DNA of 64,000 nt. It comes from Cryptomeria japonica. Taxonomy: Eukaryota > Streptophyta > Pinopsida > Cupressales > Cupressaceae. The notes beneath the pieces were generated by a model, which ran no database searches, had not been told where the DNA came from, and saw only the letters and a list, made by a program, of their open reading frames with translations. The position numbers and the translations under genes are program-made. The stretch covers positions 476,353,657 to 476,417,656 of the forward strand of contig NC_081412.1 of the NCBI RefSeq assembly GCF_030272615.1, read 5' to 3'. Positions 22,445 through 34,971 of the stretch are shown here, piece by piece (positions within the stretch are counted from its first letter, which is position 1; every line of letters starts with the position of its first letter).

Positions 22445-23653
22445 TATTGGCAATATGAAGGAATTGATTATGTGTTGCACTGATGTTTTGTCATTGATGT
22501 CAACACTAGTTGTTATGGTTGGTTACTGACAGACAAATTTTGGTTACTAGTAGAAGAACTAGTGTTACCGGAAGAAGGAACTATCAGTTGGATACTACTG
22601 ACATGTTTGTGTTAATGGAATATATTTGATTTAATTCTTTTGGAGTATGTTTTGGTCATTTGGTATTGACTTGATGATCAGATGCTATCATACACTCTAG
22701 TAAGCCTATACCGGTAAGGTTTTAAGGTTTTATTGGCAGAACTTTTACTGAGAATCATTAACATGATGCATAAGTGGTGTTGGTGTGGCTTCTAGATGGA
22801 ATTCACGATGTAGATGGTGATCTTAGTTCATGCCTTGACTCATTGGAGACATCGTTTTGGCATGGTGGACCCAAATTAGGTCTGGTACCTATCTAGGCTA
22901 TGGACTGGTATCATGTTATGTGTTCTCTGCACATTGCCAGGATGATTTATGGATTGGTTAATGTTGTTTTGGTCTAAAGCCGACATGGCATATCATTATA
23001 ATATGGATGTATGTAATGATCTTATTGTAATATCTTTTAGCTGGCCAACGTAGTTGATTTAGGCCTTAGGTTTTGTATAAATTGATGTAAGATCTCATTG
23101 TAGATCATGGTCGTGGTCATGGAATGAAAAATCATATGCGAAGGAGATTTGGTTAATGTAAGAGGTCAAAGGCCTTTGGTATTGAGCTTAACCGGGACTG
23201 TAATCAAGCATGGAAGATGCTATCACTGATAGTTCATTCTTTTGCATTATTGTCCAATTATATTGAGGTGGTTATAACCTCTTTGTAGTGAGTGAGACTC
23301 CTTTGTGATGAGAAGTATGCTCTACGCAGTGTGTCATCTTGCATGTGCAGGCCCCTTATTGTATCACTTACTTTCTGCAAAAGTATCATCTGACTGTGGA
23401 TAGGCTTCCCACCATGGTTTTTCCCTTTACTAGTTTTTCCACATACAAATCATGGTGTTATGTGGTATGGTTGCATTGTGTTAATTCTTTGTTTCATTCT
23501 TAAGTTTTATTGCTTACCGGTATCTGTTTCTACTATTCTAATATTCAATGTTTATGTGCTCCAGTTAAAGGTTATAAAGTGGTTTGATTAATATAATATG
23601 TTAACAATTGATTCACCCCCCCCCCTCTCAGTTCTCCACCAGTTATTCTAACA
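22445..23653 (+). repeat. G 3' LTR
   Basis: 1,209 bp. Its first bases are TATTGG, a mutated TGTTGG, and it ends ttctaaca. It carries the 193-bp segment missing from the 5' LTR. Confidence 0.88.
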
Positions 23654-23723
23654 GATATAACACCCAAAGAATCATGGAGTAAATCTAGCAAATTACAACA
23701 AATCATGTGCAAATTACAACAAG

Positions 23724-24440
23724 TCATTGATCATGGTCTTCATCCAACTCTTTGTTTGTATCATCTGATTCATATTCAACATTATAAGGATTGGTCATAT
23801 CATCATCATCATCATTGATATCAATTTCGATAATGTCATCATCCACACAGATATCATCTTCATTAACTTTAACTCTTACATCATCATGATCCAGTTCATC
23901 TTCTTCGACATCTTCGTCGGGCAAATCATCAACTAATTGTTGATCCTGATCATCATCTACATCATCTTCTAGTTCTTTGGTATCTTCTTCTTCCACCTCA
24001 TTATAATTTATTGGCCTTCCTCTTGGATCATGTCTAACAACAAATGACCAACCTGGTTTACTTCGAACCTCTGAGTAAAATACCTACTCATATTGGCTTG
24101 GAAGAACATAGGGCTCATTTCCAGCTCACTCGAATGACCTTGTATTAACCATGGTAAATCCATTATAATGTTCAATAACAGTTCTGTCAGGATCATTTTC
24201 ATTCAATCGTAGCCTGTACCATTGGATGATGAATAGAACTAATTTGAAGGACTTAAAGTCACACTTAAGTATATCATTCAAAATCACATAGTATTGATTT
24301 TCTAAAACTTCTATATGTATGTCGCTTCTAGATGAAACATTAGTCACCTAAAAGACTATAGTTATCCTAGAATCACAAGTTTTCTTTGTGTCATCCAACT
24401 TTTTGGTTCAAAATTTACAACCATTGCACCACATAGCCTT
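23724..24440 (-). pseudogene. CACTA transposase C-terminal exon (DUF4216-like) with acidic tail
   Basis: Read on the minus strand from about 24440: KHHKAMWCNGCKF, then DILKCDFKSFKLVLF, WYRLRLNENDPDRTV, GFTMVNTRSFE, NEPYVLPSQYE and SFVVRHDPRGRPINYNE. This is the order of the DUF4216 domain found at the C-terminus of plant En/Spm transposases. In-frame stops lie at about 24134 (after SFE) and 24086. The last 80-90 codons (23724-23996) are almost all Asp/Glu, ending DEDHDQ and stop. The acidic tail is part of this protein and not a separate small gene. Confidence 0.85.
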
Positions 24441-24639
24441 GTGGTGTTTCACCCGCAATATGTCAAACATATAAAAAATTATTGCATCATCAATTGATAA
24501 ACATATTTATTTTTGGCTGAATGTATGCAAAGAAAAAAAAATCAACATATATATACATCAATAATATGATTGGAAATAATTAAATAATATAGGTGATTAA
24601 TATATTTGTACATACCTATTTATCTCTTAAACCATGTGT

Positions 24640-24830
24640 TAAATCAATTTCCCTTGGTGTAACATTGGAATCTCCATTATGATGAGCTTCTTTAACCAAT
24701 GAAGTCACACTGTCCCATGTTAATGCGTGACCAGATTGTTGACATCATTCAATCCATACTGTCATCCAATCAAGATTTTTTGCGATGTACAAATGTAGTG
24801 GATCCCACTCTTGACTGATTGTATAAAAAA
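24640..24830 (-). pseudogene. CACTA transposase, small exon between DUF4218 and DUF4216 blocks
   Basis: Minus-strand reading QEWDPLHLYIAKNLDWMTVWIE (in two parts), then SVTSLVKEAHHNGDSN, ending LRDK and a TAG next to a possible donor gtatgt at about 24612. It has one in-frame TGA at about 24749. It is assigned by position and style; no named domain. Confidence 0.5.
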
Positions 24831-24912
24831 AATTGAAATTCACAAATGACATATAATTAGTTAATTACCATGGTATATGACCTTAATTTATAATTGATTT
24901 ATATTGAAGATT

Positions 24913-25171
24913 AATAATTAATTAAGTTTGTCCAAGGGATTGAGCTTAATTGGTTAAAACATTGGGTTCTCACTGTGGAGACCCAAGTTCAATTCCCAAT
25001 AAGGACATCTAAAATGAATTCTAAGCTGTGACTCTTGGCCTTCAATAAAAATGGGGAAGGTCTAGGGTCAATCTAATCAAACATAATAATAATAATAATA
25101 ATAATAATTCAAAATACTATGGCTTTGGCCTATTACCTACCAAAAATAATAATAATAATAATTAATTAAGT
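24913..25171 (+). mobile_element. tRNA-derived SINE with 15-bp target duplication
   Basis: Body 24928-25156. A Box A-like TGAGCTTAATTGG (24941-24953) and a Box B-like AGTTCAATTCC (24986-24996) are spaced as in an RNA polymerase III tRNA promoter. A tRNA-unrelated part follows, then (AAT)n runs at about 25085-25108 and 25146-25159. Flanks AATAATTAATTAAGT at 24913-24927 and 25157-25171 are identical. The insert sits in non-coding (intron) sequence of the CACTA element. No ORF, as expected for a SINE. Confidence 0.82.
24940..24996 (+). promoter_or_regulatory. SINE internal Pol III promoter (boxes A and B)
   Basis: Box A-like 24941-24953 and box B-like 24986-24996, about 45 bp apart, match the consensus TRGYNNANNGG and GGTTCRANNCC with one or two differences each. 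Confidence 0.65.
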
Positions 25172-25254
25172 ACAATATACATAAAAACCAAATGTAAAAT
25201 GTATTCTAATTAATCTCCATGACCATCTTATAATTACCTCTCACTTTCCTCAAT

Positions 25255-25690
25255 CTACCTTTCCCCATCAGGTACTCCCCTTCGAATTTGTTGATGGAGT
25301 TGGGATCCCAAATGCGATCTACATGGAAATTTGATGCAAAGTTAGGAAGATATTCAGTAATGTACACCATGATTTGGTATCCATATATCCCTCCACCATG
25401 GAACCCTCATGATGTGTTATTTGTCTAACCAAAGCCTTCAAAATTTTCAAGTGCCTCTCAACCATCCACATTGACCTTGTGTGTACAAGTCTACACAATT
25501 CAATCTCCTCAATTTGGTGTATGAGGTAGTGTTCTTATGCATTGAAAAATGTCAAAGGAAGACACTTTTGCATTTCACACATTAGATGAGGAATTTTTCT
25601 CTTCCAATAATTTATATCTTCTTTATGGATTTCTTTAGATGACAACCATCTACAAGTTCTTCAAGGCGCAAATATATTAACGAGATTTAA
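25255..25690 (-). pseudogene. CACTA transposase DUF4218-like exon
   Basis: On the minus strand: CRWLSSKEIHKEDINYW, PHLMCEMQKCLPLTFF, HYLIHQIEEIELCRLVHTRSMW, MVERHLKILKALVRQ and HEGSMVEGYMDTKS. This follows the DUF4218 pattern (acidic Pro-Phe stretch, H-L-x-H, R-x-M-x-x-x-E-R and an EGS/E tail). At least two in-frame stops are present (near 25535 and 25325). In intact relatives it is the structural C-terminal part of the En/Spm transposase. Confidence 0.8.
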
Positions 25691-25769
25691 CAAAAACATA
25701 CAATATATTACATAAAAAGTAAAACAAATGGCAAATATAAGATCTATACAATGAATTGAACAAATATTG

Positions 25770-26391
25770 CTACTTACCTCATCTATTTTCCAAGATCATA
25801 TATAACTTCCTTGACATTGTTGTCAAAGTTGTCTCGGAGAGATAGAGGTAGAACATACTGCAACAATTATAAAATGATCTTTTCATTATTTTTCCAAAAG
25901 TAGTAAACATAATACAGTGAAAAGTACATGCAGTATATAAATATATATATATAATATACCAGAATAATTACCTTAATGAAGGTATGCCAATCATGTGTTT
26001 TCATCCCTGACCCAAATTCACCTTTCTTTGTTATGATATTGTTTATGTTTGCAGCAAATCTTTTGGGTTGTATGGCTTCTTTTATAGCATTGCTTTCCTG
26101 CTCCGTTAATAACCAAGGAAGGGCACTTATATTAATTTGGACTCCATCGCTATTTAATTGAATGACATTTTTCATTGCATGATTGGCTTCCTGAATGTCA
26201 CTTTTGACATTTTTTTCTTTTTCATGTCTTCCATCCAATATTTTTCATAATTTTTCTATTAAATTATTTATGATATGCATTGTATCAAAAAAATGCACAA
26301 TTTGTAGCTTCTCATAGTAGGGCAACCTACTAAATTATCTGGGATAAATTTTTCATCCCTGCGGAAGTCGTCCATTAATGCCTTGATGACC
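25770..26391 (-). pseudogene. CACTA transposase middle exons
   Basis: Minus strand from 26391: RLPYYEKLQIVHFFDTMHII, then DGRHEKEKNVKSDIQEANHAMKNV, ALPWLLTEQESNAIKEAI, NINNIITKKGEFGSGMKTHDWHTFIKV, an intron, and PLSLRDNFDNNVKEVIYDLGK at about 25770-25855. FDTMHII and KTHDWHTF correspond to the D-x-MH and K-x-HD conserved spots of En/Spm transposases. Stops lie at about 26246 (TGA) and 25787 (TAG). The coding sequence upstream resumes at 28125, across the solo LTR. Confidence 0.8.
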
Positions 26392-28124
26392 TGTTGACAT
26401 TGTTGGCATTAGGTTGTCATTCATGTCAACTAGTATGGCATGTTCACCGGTGAGTAAGTAGTGGTGATCGGTATGGGTGAAGTAAGACACGACGATGTCA
26501 ATCCATATATGTGTGAGAAGATAGAAAGGTATGTTATCGGTACACATAAAATGCATCATCTATCGGTAAAGAAGAACCACCGACAAGGCAAAGCAAAGAA
26601 ACAAAGAAGAAATGAAGGATGTGAACCAATATACACAGAGAAGTTTAATGCTATCGGTAAATGGACTAAGTAGATGGACCAGCATGTTTGACGGAAGGCC
26701 AAGTTGATCCATCGATAGAGAAGAGGTCAGCAGGTGTGAAGGTCCACTGATGAAGTTAGGTTATATCGGTAAGTTGAGTTGAACTGGTAGTTTGTCTTGG
26801 TCGATGAAGGATGTCAAATTGACATAGCAGACTGAAGATGATACCAAACTGACATTGCAAACCGAGCATAGGTGGATGTTGACAAGGGTGACAAGTGGAA
26901 ACTAGGTGGCGATCACGCAAAGGTCGGTGAAGTATTTATCGATTTAGTAGTCAATAAGAAGGTCGACATTAATGAAGAACCCAAAAAATCATGGGAGGAT
27001 GGTAGAATATTGCGGCTCAAGGAAGATAAGGTGACAAGGTGATTGAACTGACCTTGAAAGGTGATCTGATCTTTGTACCCATTTGTCGAAGGAAACAACC
27101 AAGCTATTAATGGTGATTAATAGAGAAACACAAAAAAGCATGTCGTAGACATCTCAAAATAGAAAATACACATTGAAAAGAGAGGAGATGGTGGTGTTGT
27201 TTGGTGTGATGCAAATCACCACTCTTGAAAATAAAATCAGATCAAATCTAATACAGATCAATTTGGTGAAGGTAAAACCTAACACGACACAGTTTGAATG
27301 CAACCTTTAGGGGGAACCCTCACAGATAAATGGGTGAACTCGAGACTCAAATGGATTGATGCTTGATGTGAGGTGTGAGAATAAAGAGAGCCTAAGAAAG
27401 AAGAAAGACTATCTATCTAAGAGTTATTTCTTAGAGAGTCAGTGTGTGTGTTAGCAGGTCACCAGTGAGAGGGTTTAACTGGTGGACACAAAGTAACTGG
27501 TAAACTATTATAGTCTTAATAGACAAGCCTACCAGTAAGGAGTGATTAGTTAGGAAGGCATCCAAGTATGACACTATTTAAGTGTGTGGATTAGAGAGAG
27601 AGAGAGAGAAAGAGAAGAAAGGTTGGGAGTAACCAGTGAGTGATTAGAGAAAGTAATTTGATAACCGGAAGTGTGAGAACCAGTGAAGAAGAGAAGGTTA
27701 TTAACCAACAGACATTATTTGATCAGGTGTTGCAAAACTCATTTGCAACTAAGTTCTATCATTGCATCAAAATTATATTTCATCACATTACACAGAGTTG
27801 GTGCTTGGTGCAGGGATTGGTGCTCCTTGGGTTGGTGCCCTAAATCATTGTAATATGTTGTTTCATTGTGAGGCTGGATTGGAGCAATAGACTCCAACAT
27901 CATTTCTCACCAAGGTTTTTCCCATATTGGGTTTTCGTCATACATCCGGTGTTGTGGGTTATGCATTTGTATGTTTGGCTCTTCTAATATCCCCTCTTAT
28001 ATTACCAGTAGGTTTGATTGTTTAGTGTTTAGGTTGATAACCGGTATTCCAAGCTTGATTTAAAAATAAAAGTTTTTAAGAACCAATGATTCACCCCCCT
28101 CTCAGTGGTACATTGTGTTCAACA
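26392..28124 (+). mobile_element. Solo LTR (copia-like) inside the CACTA element
   Basis: 1,733 bp beginning TGTTGACATTG and ending GTGTTCAACA. Flanks TGACC (26387-26391) and CGACC (28125-28129) differ by one C-to-T change. It shares style with the LTR of G: an early ATTGATGTCAA-like stretch, many ACCGGT motifs and a terminal GATTCACCCCCCTCTCAG. No primer-binding site, pol motif or second LTR lies inside, so it is read as a solo LTR left by recombination between LTRs. A short (GA)n run is at 27593-27609. Confidence 0.75.
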
Positions 28125-28369
28125 CGACCTTCATGAAGCATATAAGTTAAACAAATTAATAATGGCAATCATTGTCAATTACAACATGATTGAACAAAAC
28201 ACAATATAAAAATATAAATTCCAAACATATCATATATGATAGATAAACAATTTGATCCAATGTATAACCTTGACAATTAATTCTATTATATTCTAACTTC
28301 CATAGGCGAGGAGTCATTCTTCATGGTTTTGATGTTGTCTCTTCTTTCCCATTAATTTTTTTTTTTCAA

Positions 28370-28830
28370 TACTATGATACTTATGATTTCTATGGTGGAA
28401 GTTCTTATACTCATCAAACACCTACTTTCCTAAACTTTTTGAACGATGAGATTTCATCTTTGGACCACAAACAAGACATGCAAATTTTCCCTTTGTTTGA
28501 AGACTTGCAATATCATATATAATTGGATTAAATATGTCAATTTTTATAATTATACATAAAGAATAGATTATTTAAAAAACATGCATGATATCTACTTCAT
28601 AAAATTAAATATCATTAAAGTGCAGTGGAACAATATAACATACCACAAAAATGTGTTATCCCTAGTGCATCATGAATTCTCCATACAAGCATTGCATGGA
28701 ATTGAAATTGTGTTTGTCCTATTGGTCTCGAGACATCATACATAGTGACGCCATTCCATAACTTTAGTAACTCGTCAATAAGAGGCTCGATATATACATT
28801 CATATCTTTAACTTGGAACTTATAACCTAG
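28370..28830 (-). pseudogene. CACTA transposase core, distal part
   Basis: Minus strand: NVYIEPLIDELLKLWNGVTMYDVSR, then FQFHAMLVWRIHDALGI. These match the Transposase_21 pattern PLIDEL-x-x-LW and a D-rich W-T-I-x-D region. A further piece at about 28395-28500 reads KGKFACLVCGPKMKSHRS and HHRNHKYH, the usual C-x-x-C and histidine-rich stretch. Several stops and missing residues are present. Confidence 0.8.
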
Positions 28831-28954
28831 CCTATTGAAGATAAATATTACATAATTATTATAACCATTTTACGATAGTACATATAAATTAATCTACATG
28901 ACTATTAAATGAAAAAGATATAAGTCATTATGCAACAAATAAGACAAATGAGAT

Positions 28955-29615
28955 GCTACTATGCTAAAGAAAATTGATGTAAGCAAATGCTTGGAAAAAT
29001 CATTGCCAACATTATGTGCTTCCTCTTTATTGACATCTGTGGAGGAATGTTATTGTTGATTAAAAAAACATGCCACACTGAGTAAATAGATCTCATCTCT
29101 CCAAATCGATTGACATTGTCCACTGCCAATGAAAGCCTGAGATTACAAGGTTCTTCTTTAAAGTGTGGCCATTTTTCCTCCATGTCCCTAAATGCAGAAC
29201 CATTTGCAGGCATTCAAAGAATATCATATTCACTTCTATTTCGTGCATGGTAATCCATAAATTGTGCTAATCTTTCACACCTAAATAATCATTGCATACA
29301 TGGAATAATATGGGAATATAATGAAGAACCTTGCGAGCCACCTTTTTTGTTAGTTGATCTCTTCGATATCTACTGATATGACATTAAGGGCATTCTTTTA
29401 CAAATTCATGTTGTTTATGATATAAAATATGATCATTGGTACATGCATCTATTGCTTGATACTCCATTCCAATATCTTTCATAATGGTAAATAAATATCG
29501 ATATGAGCGAGGTAAAATATTTGATGGTGGTAACAAAAATTCACCTATCAATCTACAACAAAAAAATAATTTGTTAATTAATATAACGAACATTAATGGT
29601 ACACATTTCATCCTT
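28955..29615 (-). pseudogene. CACTA transposase core (Transposase_21-like)
   Basis: Minus strand: LLPPSNILPRSYRYLFTIMKDIGMEYQAIDACTNDHILYHKQ ... CP, then QFMDYHARNRS, DMEEKWPHFKEEPCNLRLSLAVDNVNRFG, SIYSVWHVFL and NNIPPQMSIK. The order matches the catalytic region of plant En/Spm TNP2-type transposases. DACTNDHILY and NLRLSLAVDNVN are the clearest landmarks, and the latter normally reads NLRLGLATDGFN. Stops interrupt it near 29383 and 29287. An intact enzyme would bind element ends and cut them in the nucleus. Confidence 0.88.
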
Positions 29616-29659
29616 TATTTACTAGTGATGAACTAACAACAAAATAGATGAAAAAAGAT

Positions 29660-30050
29660 GACATATATAACATACATTAACATCTGTGAGATTTCTATGT
29701 TGGATAAACCATTCATAACCTTCAAGTTCACTAGCAACAATAGAGTAGAGAGAAGATTTGTTTGAGAGCCTTCATAAAGAGGCTCGTAAGCCTTCTCAAG
29801 TAGAGGTAAATCATGAACATCATCAAAGTCATCTAGATCATCATCATGATTAGAGACGCCACTAAATGTGACATGGAACAATGTATTTTTACCATCATCT
29901 TCAACTTTGTTTTTTGGCACATGATCATCTTATTCCATAGGATCATTAACTTCATCTTTGATATTTACAGCTTCGTGTTCCTCCACTTGCAAATCCACAT
30001 TCTTCACGCCATGATAATCCATATCATGTGCCATAGGGCGCCCCACCTTT
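29660..30050 (-). pseudogene. CACTA transposase exon before the core
   Basis: Minus strand: GRPMAHDMDYHGVKN, an acidic stretch, a TAA at about 29934, then HDLPLLEKAYEPLYEGSQTN and LLLVNLKVMNGLSNIEISQML ahead of a GTATGT donor at about 29668. The plyeg and LK-x-x-x-xLSN motifs are normal for this protein. An exon donor (CACTG then GTAAGT) lies just left of the copia A edge at about 30173-30182. Confidence 0.75.
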
Positions 30051-30186
30051 ATAATAATGATTGACACAAATAAACCATGATCATGATCAAGTGATTTTTT
30101 ATATATATTAAAAATAATGTTAAAATGATATATTTATAAATTCAATCAATATAAAGGCATATAATGAACAACTTACCAGTGGACAA

Positions 30187-30636
30187 TGTGATATTTTGCC
30201 AAGATCAAGGGCACAATGAAAAGTATAAAAAAGAGACAAAAGAATGATAAGAACAAACTGTTTTCTCATCAATATGCAAATGATCAACTAGATTCACCAA
30301 TACAATGAATATAGGCCTGCTTATATAGGCAAGGCCATATGGATGTATGAGCACACAATCATGACATGTTTCTCAATGAGAAACAAGGGTAGGTAAGAAA
30401 TACTAGGGGTCGGTAGGAGAAATAATATAATATTCCACAAGAGGTGGATGACGCACCCAATGTGGAGTGTAACAACAAAATAAGACCACAAAAGGTGGAA
30501 TTTATCATACAAGCTATATCCCTATGTGCACACTTCCCTAAGTGTCTCAAATCCAAACTATGAAGAGATGCATTATCCTAAGTTAACTTAAGTAAAGTAC
30601 AATAATATCCATAATGAATATTTATTTACACCAACA
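30187..30636 (-). repeat. A 3' LTR
   Basis: 450 bp, plus-strand ends TGTGATATTTTGCC and ATTTACACCAACA. The purine-rich run on the minus strand just before it (30637-30650, AAGGGTGGG) is the polypurine tract. Confidence 0.92.
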
Positions 30637-30716
30637 CCCACCCTTAACTAAAACTTAGGGGAATGAAGACTCAAGTCAACAATGCAAGATGGGTCCCGGC
30701 TACTAGGCCATGATAG

Positions 30717-30721
30717 GTACC
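30717..30721 (+). other. Empty site equivalent to the E2 insertion point
   Basis: The context atgataGGTACCcatgtac is uninterrupted here. In copy B the same sequence is split after GTACC by E2, and GTACC appears on both sides (46888-46892 and 54690-54694). Confidence 0.9.
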
Positions 30722-30939
30722 CATGTACAATATGAAAATGCAAGAAAAAATATGCAATGCAATCTCTCACAAATGGACAAAGAGAGAAAACCCAGTGGGA
30801 AAAAAACTCCACCCCAAAAGAGAGATGAATGTACAAAATACTGTCAAAGAAGAAGGAAAAAACCTCAAAGAGGAAAAAGTCCCCCCAGAAGAGAGGAAGG
30901 AGAAGTTAGCTGACCCCCCCCTAATGAGACATCCTGCAC

Positions 30940-33900
30940 CCCCAAGAGAGCTTGAAACTGCTGAAATTACTCTCCGTGTAAGGTTTGGTAAATATGTCAG
31001 CAACTTGCTCTGTTGTAGGACAATACTGCAAATCAATGACCTACTCCAGAATTAGCTCTCTAATTTAGTGCATGTGGATCTCAATATGTTTGGTCCGCTG
31101 GTGCTAGACCTTGTTCTTCAAGATTGCAATAGCACTCTGATTGTCACAATGTAGAACTGTCGGCTGGGCAGTGGTGAACCCAAACTCTATGAGAATCTAT
31201 TGAAGTCAAATGGCCTTAGTTGCTATGATAACAGCTCCTCGATACTCAGGCTCAGTCAAAGAGAGAGTAATAACATGCTACTTCTTTCTCTACCAACAAA
31301 TGGGGCCTGAACCAAGGTGAAAACTATAACTTGAAGTAGACTTATGATCATCAAGATTGCTAGCCCAATCAGAGTCTATGTAACCAACCAAACAAAGTCT
31401 TGTGCCTCCTGCATAGTGAATCCCATAGTGATGTGTACCCTAGATGTAATGAAGGATGTGTTTGGCAGCTTTCCAATGAAGCTCATGTGGTTCCTGCATG
31501 AAGCGGGAAACCGTGCCAACTGCAAATGAAATATCAAGGCGTGTATGACTCAAGTAGATTAGACTACCCACAAGTTGACGATACAATGTGGCATCAACTG
31601 GTGGAGAAGGGCACTAAGCCTCAAGCTTGACTCCTAAAAGAAAGCGAGTCAGTGCAAGCTTACAATAATCCATATGAAAGCATGCAAGTAGATCAAGAGC
31701 ATACTTGGTCTGCAATAGTGTAATCCCAAAAGGTGAGTGTGAAATCACTATCTCGAGAAAGTAGTGCAAAAGACCCAAGTTAGTCATAGCAAATCTGTCA
31801 TGCAAAGCAGATTTGACCTTGCTAATGATGGATGTAGTGCTCCCTATAATGATCAAATCATCAACATAGATCACAAGTATCAAGTGAGAGTCATCCTATC
31901 ACAAAATGTGGACATTCGAATTGAAATGACACTTGGTGAACCCTACCTAAGAGAAGAAAGGAATCCATCTTGGTGTACCAAGCCCTGGGTGCCTGCTTAA
32001 GGCCACAGAGAGATTTCCTTAGTCTGCAAACCAAGTATCCTGGACGAAACCTTGTGGCTACTCCATATAAATCTCCTCATCAAGGTCACCATGGAGAAAA
32101 ACACTCTTCACATCCATCTAATGTACAACCTAACCATGAGCTACAGCAATAGCAAGTGTCAAGCGAATGGAGTTCATCTTGGCTATGGGCACAAAGGTCG
32201 CAGTATAGTCAACACCTGGCACCTGAGAGAAACCTTTCACAACAAGCCGAGCCTTATACTTATCCACACTACCATCCGCTGCAAACTTGGTTTTATAGAT
32301 CTACTTACATCAAACCATCTTTCTCCTCTTAGGGAGAGAGACTAACTCCCACGTGTTGTTCCTCATCAAGGAGCTATACTCTTCCTCCATAGCTTGGTCC
32401 AAATCAGGAACCCCTGATGCTTCTAGAAATGTTTGTGGATTAGAAGTGGTAGCAATGAAAGCATGTGGATGATCTTGATGTTGTGATAGAGTCCTCCATG
32501 TATCTGAAGGATCCCCAACAAGAGAACCCACTGACTCAAGTGTCTGTCGAGCCCAATGAGGTCTAGGTGGAGGAGGAGAACGATGCTCCTCAACTGCACG
32601 TGGACCCTACGGAGATGTAACCCTGTGAGTCAGAGTTGAAGGATTCTCATCATCTGAATCACTGGCATCACTATCCTCAATGGAGGAAGGTGGAGGAGGT
32701 ACAGAGGCTAAGCTAGGAGAGATTTCCTCAAAGTGAACACTCCTCTCAATAAACACCTCATGTGTCTTAGGATCCATCAATATATATGCCTTAACACCCT
32801 CAAGATATCCAACAAATATGTAAGGCCGACTCTGAGGTTCTAATGCCTTGCATTTATGCGGAGGTATGTGAGCCCATGCTAGACACCTAAAGACTCTGAA
32901 ATGTTTCACAATTGGTTTCCTACCAACCCAAGCTTCAAAAGAAGTAATACCTTGCAAAGCTTTGTGAGGGACCCGATTCTTTTTTTGGTGGCACAATTAA
33001 TAGCCTCTGCCCAAAAGGTGGGATCAAGAGAATGTGCATGTATCTTAAACTAGCCATTTCTTTGAGAGTTCTATTCTTGTGTTGTTTCAACTGCATTCTG
33101 TTGTGGAGTGTAAGCAATAGAATGTTGAAGATAAATCCCCTCAAGTGTACAAAAATCCTCAAGTCTTTTGTTCACATATTCCCTTCCATTATATGTACGA
33201 AGAATCTTGACCACTTTCCCGAATTGCTTCTCCACACAAGTCTTGAAGTCCTGAAATGTGTCAAATACTTCACTCTTATGAATGAGAAAGAAGACCCAAG
33301 TGAAGTGGGAGTAGTCATCAATGAAGTTGAGGACATAGCAGGACTTAGTAAATTAAGCTGTTGGAAATGGACCTACTACATCGTTGTGAACAAGTTGAAG
33401 AACATCCAAAGCTCTCCAAGCTTTCCCATTATCAAACTTCTCCTCAGGATGTTTGTCGATGGAACAAACTAAATATACACCCTCAGAAAAAGTGATTTGA
33501 GGTAGACCTCTGACCATGTCTTAGTACTGAGCTACTGAAGATAGCGATAGTTGAGGTGACCAAACTGCTCATGCCATAGCTTACTTTATAAATTTGAATG
33601 AGTAAGAAAGGCCCTAGAAGGAAAACTTGGCACAAAATGGGAGAATTAATAAAGCCTTGAGTTGTCATTGACTTGTCCCACTACTACCAAAGCATCATCA
33701 TCAAGTTCCTTTACCACAACTGAATCAGGTGTAAACTCAACCTTTTTCCCATTCCCATAGTGAGTGATTTGGTAGATAGAGAGAAGGTTGGTAGACAAGT
33801 TAGGAACATAAAGAACATTCTCAAATGTTCCATCATCAATGTCAACTGAACCTTTCCCTTCAACCTCTACATGTGTATCATCACCTATGTAAATGTGAGG

Positions 33901-34971
33901 TACCTTACATGGCTCAAATGAAGAAAACCGCTCCTTTGTAGAAACCATGTGATAAGAGGCACCCGAGTCAAGTATCCACTTCTATGAAGAACCTTTTGTA
34001 GCCACAAATTCTTGTCCTTTTCCCTTAGAATATGAGGAAGAGGAACGAGATGAATCCCTCTTTGGGTAGGCAAATGGAAAGTTGATGTTTTTTTTCTTAA
34101 GAAGATTTGTCAACTCATCAACTTTCTTGGTGTGGCATCGATGCTTATCATGACCATACTTCTTGCAATATGCACAAGTTGGTTTATCATTCTTAGGTGG
34201 AGTCCCCTTCTTGGAAGAGGATGAAAAATCGCCTTGTGATGGAGAGGATGATTGCCCTTTTTCTTGTTGTGGCTTTGACTTAGATTGCTTCTTCTTGTTG
34301 TTGGAATCTTTGCCTTGACTCCCTTGACTTCCTTGATTAGCCACCAAAGCATTGGACTTTGAAGACTTGAGAAGCCCCATGTTCAACAACTTAGATTGTT
34401 CCAATATTAACATTTCTATGAAAGCATCAAATGAAGGCATAGTGTAGGAACTCCCCACTATCAAACGATGAGTTTGGAAGCTAGAAGCAAATGTTGCATA
34501 TTCAGGTGCAAGCTTGTCCAACAAGTTGAATATCAACTGAGCATCCTTTTTGTCAATTCCACAATCCTTAAGCTTTGCTCTTAGCTCATTTCCTTTGGTG
34601 ACATAATCTTGGATTGTATCAAAACTCTTGGGATCCAAGTTGGTGAGCTCATTGTCAATCTTGTAACTTCTAATTTCATCAACTTGACCATACAATTTCT
34701 GAAACATATCCCAAGCCTCTTTGATTGTTGTACACTTCTCAATGTAAAAAATGAGGTCATCTAATACATACTTATGCAAATTTCCAAGAGCCATGCAATT
34801 CTTAGTGAGCCATTCTAACTGAGAATTAGGATCGGCCTTAGGATCTGGTGTTCCTGCTATTGTTCCATCTATGTAATGCGTGAGACATTTTTCTATTAAT
34901 TTTCTCCATACTTTAATTTTCCATGATGCATAATTATGTGGAGTTAAAAGTGGAAATTTATAAGGAATCAT
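30940..34971 (-). pseudogene. A gag-pol (copia), broken
   Basis: Gag start ATG at 34971 (MIPYKFPLLTPHNYASWKIK). Gag is continuous to a TAG at 33982-33984 with zinc knuckle CAYCKKYGHDKHRC (about 34150). Protease: WILDSGASYHM right after that TAG (copy B has Gln there). Integrase (about 33000-33620) is badly interrupted. The region after integrase (32607-32996) has NRVPHKALQGITSFEAWVGRKP. Reverse transcriptase: 31614-32350, with YVDDLIIIG intact at about 31863. RNase H: about 30950-31260, ending VADIFTKPYTE. Stops and shifts occur throughout pol. Gag is the best preserved part, with about 330 uninterrupted codons. Confidence 0.9.

Larger units (their letters stand above)
16803..23653 (+). mobile_element. 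G: Ty1/copia LTR retrotransposon, full length, inactive
   Basis: LTRs 16803-17818 and 22445-23653 share their ends (TGTTGG or mutated TATTGG, ending TTCTAACA or mutated TTCTAAGA). A primer-binding site follows the left LTR and a polypurine tract precedes the right one. Flanks GAAAT (16798-16802) and GATAT (23654-23658) agree at 4 of 5 bases, a plausible aged target duplication. The order gag, protease, integrase, reverse transcriptase, RNase H on the plus strand is the copia order. Many stops and frameshifts make it inactive. Its right edge touches the C-terminal end of the CACTA transposase, so it probably landed in that element's 3' part. Confidence 0.9.

Noticed and set aside
23724-23996. 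Acidic 90-codon ORF as a separate small gene
   Set aside because: It is in frame with, and directly follows, the CACTA DUF4216-like domain.
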